Source: a bacterium (GTDB taxonomy: Bacteria; UBP14; UBA6098). From it: a DNA stretch of 6,277 bases. The notes under the pieces were generated by a model. It made no database searches. It worked only from the letters and a program-made list of their open reading frames with translations, and had not been told where the DNA came from. This document shows, piece after piece, positions 1 through 6,008 of the stretch (positions are counted from its first letter, which is position 1; each line of letters opens with the position of its first letter). The position numbers were made by a program, and so were the translations under genes. The stretch spans positions 1 to 6,277 of the forward strand of contig DAOWNU010000125.1 in assembly GCA_030642425.1 (NCBI GenBank), given 5' to 3'.

Positions 1-50
1 GGGAACGTGAGAAATAGGGTCGGTAACGCGCGAAATAATGCAAAAACCAT

Positions 51-70
51 GTCGTTTCGAGCGAAATGAC
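51..70 (+). other. Hairpin in the leader region, no U-tract
   Basis: Positions 51-58 (GTCGTTTC) pair with 63-70 (GAAATGAC) around a GAGC loop. This gives seven Watson-Crick pairs and one G.U pair, and T50-A71 can extend the stem. No run of T follows, so it is not a classical intrinsic terminator. It could be the end of an upstream transcript, an operator-like inverted repeat, or a leader structure. The function is not known; only the complementarity is seen. Confidence 0.35.
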
Positions 71-97
71 AGAAATTCGGTTATAAAAAACTAATTT

Positions 98-109
98 AAG
101 GGAGGAAAT
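98..109 (+). promoter_or_regulatory. Strong ribosome binding site before mini-ORF
   Basis: AAGGGAGG at 98-105 is a near-perfect anti-16S match, four bases ahead of an ATG at 110. It is stronger than the site in front of the phospholipase gene. It argues that ribosomes can load here even though the frame it opens is only 25 codons long. Confidence 0.5.
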
Positions 110-187
110 ATGTCGTTTATTATAACTTCAAATGATTTTGGGCACGACCCCTACGCGCTTCGTCTCAAACACGCGGATTTATATTAA
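110..187 (+). CDS. Possible 25-residue leader peptide / mini-ORF
   Basis: An ATG at 110 follows a strong Shine-Dalgarno and opens a 25-codon frame ending in TAA at 185-187. The peptide begins MSFIITSNDF and ends HADLY. It has no hydrophobic segment long enough to be a signal or membrane peptide, and no run of one amino acid typical of attenuation leaders. It stops 37 nt before the phospholipase start at 225, so it could be a translated leader or a small protein, or the Shine-Dalgarno may be fortuitous. No family is recognised. The ribosome site is seen; translation is inference. Confidence 0.3.
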   Translation: MSFIITSNDFGHDPYALRLKHADLY

Positions 188-207
188 CCAATCAATCGAT
201 CACAAAA

Positions 208-214
208 AAGGTGG
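208..214 (+). promoter_or_regulatory. Ribosome binding site that sets the phospholipase start at 225
   Basis: AAGGTGG at 208-214 lies ten bases ahead of the ATG at 225. The alternative in-frame ATG at 132 has no purine-rich sequence at the right distance and would add 31 residues that do not look like any part of a patatin domain. This site therefore decides the start. Confidence 0.6.
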
Positions 215-224
215 TGTATCTGAG

Positions 225-1160
225 ATGAAAGAAAACGAAAAGAAAAAAAAATTGGGCCTGCTCCTCCCGGGCGGCGGCACAAAAGGCGCATTTCAGGCCG
301 GAGCGTTGAAATACCTTATTAACGATTTCGGCAGGAAATACGACGTGGTAGCAGGTTTTTCTATCGGCGCGCTGAACGGATCAGCGGTCGCGCAGGGCGA
401 TTTTAACCGGGCGTTGGAACTATGGGAGAACACGAAATCGCCCGGGGATTTTATCGGGGGAAACTGGTCATTTTACAAAGGCCTTCTATCTATGAAACCC
501 CTGCGGAAACGCATCGAAGCGCAGCTCGATGTCGATAAATTACGGGCCTCCAAAACGAAATTCCTTTTCACGGTGGTCGATCTTCAAAAGGGCGTTCTCG
601 TGGAAAAAGACAAGTTCGCCGAGCCTTTTATAGATTGGCTGCTCGCGTCGTGCAGCATTCCGGGCGTGTTCGAACCTATCGAGATAGATGGCCACCAGTT
701 CGTCGACGGCGGTGTGCTGTCGATGGAGCCACTCGCTCACGCGATCCGCGAGGGAGTCGATGAGATAGATATAATCCCATGCCGTTCGTTGAAGCAGCCG
801 GAAAGCGAAAAGAGGATCGCAACTATAATAGAGGTTGCCCAGCGCTGCCTCGATCTGATTCAATCGGATATGCTGCGTGTGGATGTTGACCGATGCAGGG
901 GGCTGAACAAGGTTATTAATAAATGGGGCGATTTTAAAGGCAGCGTGAATATTGTCGAGGGCTTTATCCTCAATCTCGCGGAGCGCCGCGAGGACTTCCC
1001 GCTGAAAGAATATCGGCATGTAAAGTTAAATATTATCCAGCCTGACAGAGACTATATCGACGTTCTGGATTTCGACCAAGAAAAGATCCGCGCCGCAATG
1101 GACGCCGGATACGAGCAGGCTGTCAAGGTCTTTTCTGATAAAAACAGCGACCTCAAGTAA
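225..1160 (+). CDS. Patatin-like phospholipase family protein (RssA/NTE-like)
   Basis: A 311-residue serine hydrolase of the patatin fold. Family members hydrolyse acyl esters of phospholipids or lysophospholipids with a Ser-Asp dyad. The hallmarks are visible: the glycine-rich oxyanion-hole loop GGGTKG at residues 16-21, the nucleophile elbow GFSIG at 44-48 with Ser46, and the DGG motif at 161-163 with Asp161 as the catalytic partner. The stretch ASCSIPGVFEP at 141-151 is also typical of the family. The length fits stand-alone bacterial RssA-type proteins. The N-terminus is lysine-rich (MKENEKKKK) with no signal peptide or membrane segment, so it is probably cytoplasmic, acting at the inner leaflet or on soluble substrates. 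The ATG at 225 is preferred over 132 because of its Shine-Dalgarno. The gene is followed after 9 nt by the radical SAM gene, so the two are probably co-transcribed. The substrate cannot be read from the sequence. The family call is firm; the exact activity is inferred. Confidence 0.93.
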   Translation: MKENEKKKKLGLLLPGGGTKGAFQAGALKYLINDFGRKYDVVAGFSIGALNGSAVAQGDFNRALELWENTKSPGDFIGGNWSFYKGLLSMKPLRKRIEAQLDVDKLRASKTKFLFTVVDLQKGVLVEKDKFAEPFIDWLLASCSIPGVFEPIEIDGHQFVDGGVLSMEPLAHAIREGVDEIDIIPCRSLKQPESEKRIATIIEVAQRCLDLIQSDMLRVDVDRCRGLNKVINKWGDFKGSVNIVEGFILNLAERREDFPLKEYRHVKLNIIQPDRDYIDVLDFDQEKIRAAMDAGYEQAVKVFSDKNSDLK

Positions 1161-1169
1161 CTTCTCTCA

Positions 1170-2042
1170 ATGGAAATGAACGGTTTTGACGATAATCAAC
1201 TCGAACGCCTGCGGTCTTGCAGGGAATGTCCTCGCGCTTGCGGCGCAAATCGATTCGAATCGGGCGGCTATTGCAAATCGCCGCCCGTTCCAAAGCTCGC
1301 CAGCGCGAACCTGCATCACGGCGAAGAGCCGCCGATATCGGGCCTGCGCGGCTCCGGCACGATCTTTTTCGCGGGATGCAACCTCTCATGCATTTTCTGT
1401 CAGAATTATCCTATCAGCCAGTTGCGCCACGGCAGGGAGATCACGCTCGAACAACTTGTCGAAGCTATGCTGAAGCTTCAGGACAGGGGAGCGCATAATA
1501 TAAATTTCGTGACTCCTTCGCACGCCACGATTGCGCTCGAAGCCGCGATACCATTGGCCCGCGACGGTGGGTTGCGCATCCCGATAGTGTATAATTCAAG
1601 CGGTTACGACTCTGTAGGACAGCTTCGCCGTATGAAAGGGCTGGTCGATATTTACATGCCGGATATTCGCTATCGGCGCGACGATATTGCCGAAAAACTT
1701 TCCAATGCGCCGGATTATCCCGAAATAAACCGCGCCGCGCTAATAGAAATGCACGATCAGGTCGGCGAACTCCGGTTTGACAGCGAGGGTATCGCCAAAA
1801 AGGGGCTGCTCGTTCGCCATCTCGTTCTGCCCGAAAACCGCGCCGACACCGAACTCGCGCTCGATTTTCTGAAAAATGAAATCTCGCCGGACACGTGGGT
1901 GTCCCTTATGGCGCAATATTTTCCGGCATACGAGGCGCACGATATCCCCGGAATGGACAGGAAGCTGACCGCAGATGAGTGGCGGCGTGCGGTCGGCTTC
2001 TTTGAGCGTTCCGGTCTTAACGGCTGGCATCAGAACCTTTAG
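1170..2042 (+). CDS. Radical SAM protein, PflX-like (COG1313)
   Basis: A 290-residue radical SAM protein related to pyruvate formate-lyase activating enzymes. The CX3CX2C cluster motif GCNLSCIFCQN lies at residues 69-79 (Cys70, Cys74, Cys77) and should hold a [4Fe-4S] cluster that cleaves S-adenosylmethionine. A second set of cysteines precedes it (Cys17, Cys20, Cys24 in CRECPRACG, and Cys35) and is typical of the COG1313 group; it may bind another metal. Other family signatures are NINFVTPSH (110-118), YNSSGYD (141-147), DIYMPDIRY (160-168), LLVRHLVLP (213-221) and LMAQYFP (246-252). The protein looks full length. The start at 1170 lies nine bases after the phospholipase stop and lacks a Shine-Dalgarno, which suggests translational coupling; an ATG at 1176 is an alternative. 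No glycyl-radical enzyme is nearby, so the PFL-activase name should not be taken as function. The biochemical role of this group is not established to my knowledge. Confidence 0.92.
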   Translation: MEMNGFDDNQLERLRSCRECPRACGANRFESGGYCKSPPVPKLASANLHHGEEPPISGLRGSGTIFFAGCNLSCIFCQNYPISQLRHGREITLEQLVEAMLKLQDRGAHNINFVTPSHATIALEAAIPLARDGGLRIPIVYNSSGYDSVGQLRRMKGLVDIYMPDIRYRRDDIAEKLSNAPDYPEINRAALIEMHDQVGELRFDSEGIAKKGLLVRHLVLPENRADTELALDFLKNEISPDTWVSLMAQYFPAYEAHDIPGMDRKLTADEWRRAVGFFERSGLNGWHQNL

Positions 2043-2150
2043 ATGGGTTTGCAAAGCCCTTTCAAAAGGCTTGAATTATATACAAATTGGGAAAAAAGAC
2101 GCCGACTTGCAGTTTTTTTGAAAATTACAATAACCAATTAAAGCTTGACA

Positions 2151-2180
2151 TTGAAATAAATTGGCTTAAGTTTATATAAA
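2151..2180 (+). promoter_or_regulatory. Putative sigma70-type promoter of the secreted-protein gene
   Basis: TTGAAA at 2151-2156 and TATAAA at 2175-2180 are 18 bases apart, with an alternative TATATA at 2173-2178 giving a 16-base spacer. A perfect TTGACA also occurs at 2145-2150, but its spacing to the AT-rich -10 candidates is 22 bases or more. The resulting leader would be about 45 nt. Promoter rules in the presumed phylum may differ, as Bacteroidota-type sigma factors use other consensus boxes, so confidence is limited. Confidence 0.4.
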
Positions 2181-2219
2181 TATGAAGATGGAAAACATCA
2201 TTTAAGAAACGACTCAAAC

Positions 2220-2226
2220 AAGGAGG
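2220..2226 (+). promoter_or_regulatory. Strong ribosome binding site of the large secreted protein
   Basis: AAGGAGG at 2220-2226 sits five bases ahead of the ATG at 2232. It is a full consensus match and fixes this start, which also places a good signal peptide at the N-terminus. Confidence 0.8.
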
Positions 2227-2231
2227 ATTTA

Positions 2232-5200
2232 ATGACTAAGGGACGTTCAATATTGGCAATCCTGATTATGCTTATGGCAATCGGGACATTTGCGCAGGAA
2301 TGGGAACTCGAACTCGATGTCTATGTGCATCCGGACACAACCAAATTGATAGTTGCTAAAGCCAGCATTTACGGCACCGACAATTTCGATGAACCGGTTA
2401 TCGTTGGGTCGGACACTCTATCTATCGACGTAAGTTTGCCACCACCCCCACCTTCCGGGCTTTACGTGTTTTTCCCACTGGATGATCCGGCCTACCCTTT
2501 TATTGACAAATTACAGGTTGACGCACGCAGCAGCACCGACGACACAATAACATGGACTATTTTCTGGGGCGGCGTATCCTTCACGGATTCGGTGATCGTT
2601 GAATGGGATCCATCAGATCTTCCGGGACACGGGGATATGTTCGTTGGAAAAACGACAGTCGGGGGCGATGTCGATTGGGCGTCCGCACTCGATATGTCAA
2701 CAATAAGCTCTATTAAAGCGAATGGCTTAATGGAGTGGATTCAGATTCGTTTCATGCCGCCAGACACCTCGGAGCCGGACGATACGCCACCGTATTTTAC
2801 CAACTGGCTGCCTGTCGACGGTTCGGTGGACGTTCCGGAAACCACGAGTCTATTCTGTGTGGACATTCTCGACGCCCTTTCGCCCATCGACGAGACCACT
2901 ATCGACATCACCGTTTTCGGCACTTCGATTCCCGGCACGTTTATTACAACCGATTCGATTGCAGGCGGTGTAAGAGCGTGTGTCAGCACAATGGGGCTTA
3001 TTTCCCTGCCCGCATGCTCGACTATCACGTGGATAGTCTCGGCGGAGGACACTGCGAGCAATCTCGGCACGGATACGTCGAGCTTCGTGACGGCGGGCTG
3101 CGGCGGAACCGTGTTCTGTATCGACGGCATCGTTACATTGGCCGGAGCTGCCAACCATGCCGGAACTATTGTTATGTTCGGAGCCTATCACGACACAACG
3201 ACCGCGACCGGCGCCTACGATATCTGCGACGTTCCCGAGGGAACGTTGATGGCGCGCGTTTTCCACGACGGCTATGAACCGGAGTCGCTCGAGGTCATCC
3301 TCGAAAGCGACACAACTATCAATTTCACGCTTCTCCCGTTATCGGGTGACATCTCCGGATCGGTTACCCTCGACGGCCTTTCCGACCATTCCGGCGCGAT
3401 AGTTTCGGACTGGGTTTCGGAGATATGCGACACGACCGACATAACAGGCATTTATTTACTCGACGACGTTCCTCTCGGTCCGGTTCAGATTGTTGTTACT
3501 TATACCGGATATTCACCGGCCGAGAACCCCTTTACTCTTCACGGCGACACGACAGGAGTCGATTTCTACCTCTTTGCTATCGCGGATTCGCACACGGTTC
3601 AGGGAACGGTTGCTCTCGAGGGCGCTACGGATTACTCCGGCACACAGGTGATTATGAGCATGGTCGGGTTCGCGGATACTGTGGCAACCAGCGCAACCGG
3701 AGCTTTCACTTTCGATGTCGAAGAAGGCCCATGGGATTTTTCCGCCTCTCACATAAACTACGTTTCATACGATACAACCTTCCTCGTTGCCGGCGATCTC
3801 GTGCTGGCATTGGAACTCGACACAGTCGATATTCCCCCGGTAACTTCTTTCTATCCGCCCTCTAATCTTCAATCTACTTCGAGGCCTTGCTGGCCGGGAG
3901 CATTTAATATGGTCACCTGGAACCCGCCGATGACTGGCGACACGACTTTGCTTGCCCACTGCAGCGGACAGGGCTGGGGCGATACCCATTACGGCTCTTT
4001 CTCGATCTATTTCGGCTACGGCTCGATAGGCGGCGGCTATGCAATGCCCTTTATCGCGCCGGAGGACAGCATGTTGCTCACGAGGGTCAGGCTGAAGATT
4101 CATCCATATTCATTCGGTGTTTCCACGGAAATCAATGTTTGGGAAGAGGACCCCGATTCCGGCGGCCCGGGCGCAATTATCTATTCCGCGGTCGTCGCGC
4201 TCACGGACACGCTGGACATGTGGGCCTATATCGACCTGCCCGACGTCGCAGTCGGCACGGAACCGTTCTTTGTCGGCTGGATAGACCAGCACGACAGCCC
4301 CGATATGGTATATTGTCTGTATGATTATACCAGCCCGGATACGCTCGCCTGGACTCACAATGTATGGGATAGTTCGTGGGGTTGGAACGGGGACGTTGTC
4401 AACATGTCCGACGGCGATTTTGCTGTCGAGTGTTATCTTATCGGCGGCAGTGGAAGCCGCGCGCGGATATCGCCGTCTTCGGACGACCTTCGCGCGACGA
4501 GAAGAAGCAATCCGGAAAAGGCTCTCGCCGCGGTCGAGCATCGATTCCAGCCCGTCTCTCTCGAAGGCCCGATAATCGGTCTCGAAGATGCAGCCGCTCC
4601 GCGCACAAGGCCGATGGATTCACCATTGAGCTACAGGCTTTACAGATCGACCTCGCCCTTCACGGATACAAGCGCAACCGGAGTCGAGTTCCTTGTGGAA
4701 CTCCCGGATTCCGCGCCCTATTATCTCGACGACGACGATATCGACGATATTGTGTATTATTACGGCATGGTCGCGGACTATGACAGCGGCTCCAGCGGCG
4801 TTTCCAATATGGCCAAGGGCTATAACCGTAACCCGCCGGAAGGCAAAAAGATACTCTTCATCGACTGGTCGGGCGGCGTTCTCGACAGGCCCTCTCCCGG
4901 CTGGGATTGGGATCCATCCGATTCGCTTTATAATATGCTTCTCGATTTCCACGATATTACGGCGGATTCGATCTACCTGACAAGAGAAATGGAACGGCTG
5001 TATGGCTTCGATTTTATCGACGCTACCGACGATCCGATATGGGAGCTTGTTATAATAAGCTGGAACCCGTATTCTGCCTGGGGCAATTGGGGACCGAAAC
5101 CTCGCGGCCCGGAATGGCGCAGGCTTAACGAATACTTGAGAGCCGGCGGCAAACTCTTTATCGAGGGCGCGGACGCCATGCAGATATTCTCCGGCGACGG

Positions 5201-5909
5201 ATACACGACCAACGAATATGACTCTCTATATGAAGCTTTCGGCGTTCAGTTCTACGACGGCGGCAGGCTCGATCTGGACACGGGAAATGTTATGACCATC
5301 GAAGGTTCGACCCCGCTGTTCACTCCTTTCACCGAGGACTATTCTCTGGGACATATCTCCGACTTCGGGATCGATGAGTTCGAGCATATTGTCGGAAGCG
5401 GTGCATTCACTGTGCTGCATTCGCAGTTGGCAATTCCGCTGCCGCACTTTAGCAACGGGCGTGCAGTATGGTATGAACATCCGGGCTTCGGTTGCACAAC
5501 CTATACTCAGGCCATATATTTCTCCGGGATAATAGATATTCCGGTCGGCACGGTCGCGGATCTATTCTCCGATGTCATGGACTCTTTCGGCGTCCACAAC
5601 GGGATCGAGGAGACCGAAACGGCGCTTCCCGGAGAGATGGCGCTCTACGCCAATACTCCAAACCCATTCAACGCTTCGACGCGGCTCTTGTTCAGGATCG
5701 ATAAACCGGCCGATGTGGAACTCACAATTTACGATCTGCTCGGCAACAAGGTTACAACTCTTGTCGATGAGTTCGCAAAACCCGGCACATACAGCCTTGT
5801 CTGGGACGGCGCCGACGCCGCGGGCAAAACTGTCGAAAGCGGCATCTACTTCTACAAGCTGACCACCGAAGCGGGCAGCGTTACGAAGAGAATGATTCTC
5901 CTAAAGTAG
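2232..5909 (+). CDS. Secreted multidomain protein with T9SS/FlgD-like C-terminal sorting domain
   Basis: A 1225-residue exported modular protein. Residues 1-21 form a signal peptide; cleavage is likely after TFA, leaving Gln22 first. Residues 23-177 are a beta-rich N-terminal domain (PPPPP at 70-74) shared with the gene at 6009. Residues 184-288 look like an Ig-like module (starting DTPPYFTNWLPVDG). Residues 296-531 hold three carboxypeptidase-regulatory-like repeats. An FnIII domain seems to start at 541-567 (PPSNLQ, VTWNPP) and finish at 798-866 (YRLYRSTSPF, VYYYGMVADY). Between the halves lie a lectin/jelly-roll-like module (574-738) and a basic linker (741-797). Residues 871-1124 resemble a class I glutamine-amidotransferase-like fold (GKKILFIDWSGG, YLRAGGKLFIEGAD), with no catalytic Cys recognised. 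Residues 1137-1225 are the FlgD-like / T9SS type A sorting domain (NTPNPFN, YDLLGNKV, GIYFYKL, final MILLK). The likely location is the cell surface or medium; a role in adhesion or carbohydrate binding is a guess. The gene has its own promoter-like elements and a downstream terminator. The modules are inferred by pattern, most firmly the signal peptide, repeats and C-terminus. Confidence 0.88.
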   Translation: MTKGRSILAILIMLMAIGTFAQEWELELDVYVHPDTTKLIVAKASIYGTDNFDEPVIVGSDTLSIDVSLPPPPPSGLYVFFPLDDPAYPFIDKLQVDARSSTDDTITWTIFWGGVSFTDSVIVEWDPSDLPGHGDMFVGKTTVGGDVDWASALDMSTISSIKANGLMEWIQIRFMPPDTSEPDDTPPYFTNWLPVDGSVDVPETTSLFCVDILDALSPIDETTIDITVFGTSIPGTFITTDSIAGGVRACVSTMGLISLPACSTITWIVSAEDTASNLGTDTSSFVTAGCGGTVFCIDGIVTLAGAANHAGTIVMFGAYHDTTTATGAYDICDVPEGTLMARVFHDGYEPESLEVILESDTTINFTLLPLSGDISGSVTLDGLSDHSGAIVSDWVSEICDTTDITGIYLLDDVPLGPVQIVVTYTGYSPAENPFTLHGDTTGVDFYLFAIADSHTVQGTVALEGATDYSGTQVIMSMVGFADTVATSATGAFTFDVEEGPWDFSASHINYVSYDTTFLVAGDLVLALELDTVDIPPVTSFYPPSNLQSTSRPCWPGAFNMVTWNPPMTGDTTLLAHCSGQGWGDTHYGSFSIYFGYGSIGGGYAMPFIAPEDSMLLTRVRLKIHPYSFGVSTEINVWEEDPDSGGPGAIIYSAVVALTDTLDMWAYIDLPDVAVGTEPFFVGWIDQHDSPDMVYCLYDYTSPDTLAWTHNVWDSSWGWNGDVVNMSDGDFAVECYLIGGSGSRARISPSSDDLRATRRSNPEKALAAVEHRFQPVSLEGPIIGLEDAAAPRTRPMDSPLSYRLYRSTSPFTDTSATGVEFLVELPDSAPYYLDDDDIDDIVYYYGMVADYDSGSSGVSNMAKGYNRNPPEGKKILFIDWSGGVLDRPSPGWDWDPSDSLYNMLLDFHDITADSIYLTREMERLYGFDFIDATDDPIWELVIISWNPYSAWGNWGPKPRGPEWRRLNEYLRAGGKLFIEGADAMQIFSGDGYTTNEYDSLYEAFGVQFYDGGRLDLDTGNVMTIEGSTPLFTPFTEDYSLGHISDFGIDEFEHIVGSGAFTVLHSQLAIPLPHFSNGRAVWYEHPGFGCTTYTQAIYFSGIIDIPVGTVADLFSDVMDSFGVHNGIEETETALPGEMALYANTPNPFNASTRLLFRIDKPADVELTIYDLLGNKVTTLVDEFAKPGTYSLVWDGADAAGKTVESGIYFYKLTTEAGSVTKRMILLK
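3117..3824 (+). repeat. Three tandem carboxypeptidase-regulatory-like repeats within the secreted protein
   Basis: Residues 296-370, 372-449 and 454-531 align as three units of about 75-78 residues. Each opens with G-x-V-x-L-x-G-x-x-[ND]-[HY]-[SA]-G (GIVTLAGAANHAG, GSVTLDGLSDHSG, GTVALEGATDYSG). Each then has a T-G-[AI]-[YF] turn (TATGAYD, DITGIYL, SATGAFT) and a D-V/F-D-V-type strand before a Y-containing turn; the first two have G-Y there and the third N-Y. They ended up divergent at DNA level, so this is a protein-level repeat, not a recent duplication. Such beta-sandwich modules are common in surface proteins as spacers. Confidence 0.75.
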
Positions 5910-5920
5910 CTCTAAATCGA

Positions 5921-5948
5921 GGGAGCCTCCACACGAGGCTCCCTTTTT
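5921..5948 (+). terminator. Intrinsic terminator after the large secreted-protein gene
   Basis: GGGAGCCTC (5921-5929) and GAGGCTCCC (5935-5943) form a perfect 9-bp GC-rich stem around a CACAC loop. A TTTTT run follows at 5944-5948 and another T-rich stretch lies at 5950-5961. The stem starts 11 nt after the TAG stop at 5907-5909. This is a textbook factor-independent terminator, so the next gene is in a separate transcription unit. Confidence 0.95.
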
Positions 5949-5959
5949 GTTCTTTTTAT

Positions 5960-5985
5960 TTGACAAATTTCGTTTTTACTATTTT
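5960..5985 (+). promoter_or_regulatory. Possible promoter for the gene starting at 6009
   Basis: A perfect TTGACA lies at 5960-5965, directly after the T-rich tail of the terminator. The candidate -10 elements downstream are poor: TACTAT at 5977-5982 is only 11 bases away and TATTTT at 5980-5985 is 14 bases away. A promoter is needed somewhere between the terminator and 6009, so this is the best place, but the match is weak. Confidence 0.25.
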
Positions 5986-5996
5986 CAACCCTGACA

Positions 5997-6003
5997 AAGG
6001 GGG
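5997..6003 (+). promoter_or_regulatory. Ribosome binding site that sets the start at 6009
   Basis: AAGGGGG at 5997-6003 lies five bases ahead of the ATG at 6009. It supports this frame over the overlapping open frame at 5960-6250, which has no such site. Confidence 0.65.
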
Positions 6004-6008
6004 ACAGT

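Larger units (their letters stand above)
2043..2231 (+). other. AT-rich intergenic region with alternative weak hairpins
   Basis: This 189-nt gap separates the radical SAM gene from the secreted-protein gene. Just after the stop, GGGTTT (2045-2050) can pair with AAGCCC (2054-2059). The same AAGCC (2054-2058) can instead pair with GGCTT (2068-2072), extended by TTT/AAA inside with one bulged C, so the two stems exclude each other. Neither is followed by a clean U-tract; the nearest is the T7 run at 2113-2119. A factor-independent terminator is therefore not convincing. The downstream half carries the promoter-like elements and a strong ribosome site. Confidence 0.4.

Noticed and set aside
1..69. 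Open frame from the window start to a TGA at 67-69, possible tail of an upstream gene
   Set aside because: It is only 22 codons with an unremarkable composition rich in Asn and Arg, and its end lies inside the hairpin at 51-70. It could be real but nothing supports it.
132..224. N-terminal extension of the phospholipase from an ATG at 132
   Set aside because: It has no ribosome site at a suitable distance, its 31 residues match no patatin feature, and the ATG at 225 has AAGGTGG ten bases upstream.
540..1019. 159-codon open frame on the - strand
   Set aside because: It is antisense to the patatin domain, which has all family motifs on the + strand. It has no recognisable product; the frame is open because of codon bias.
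2741..3266. Overlapping - strand open frames (2741-3154 and 2850-3266) and a + strand frame at 2735-3277
   Set aside because: They lie inside the large secreted-protein gene. Their translations are Arg/His/Cys-rich or otherwise low in family signal, as expected for shadow frames.
4728..4752. Short GAC/GAT-rich run coding DDDDIDD as a possible DNA repeat or calcium site
   Set aside because: It falls in the loop of the FnIII second half where such domains normally have a D/N-rich turn. It is too short to call as a repeat, and no calcium-binding motif spacing is present.
4110..4952. - strand open frames at 4110-4541 and 4620-4952
   Set aside because: They are shadows of the jelly-roll-like module, linker and FnIII part of the secreted protein, and show no recognisable domain.
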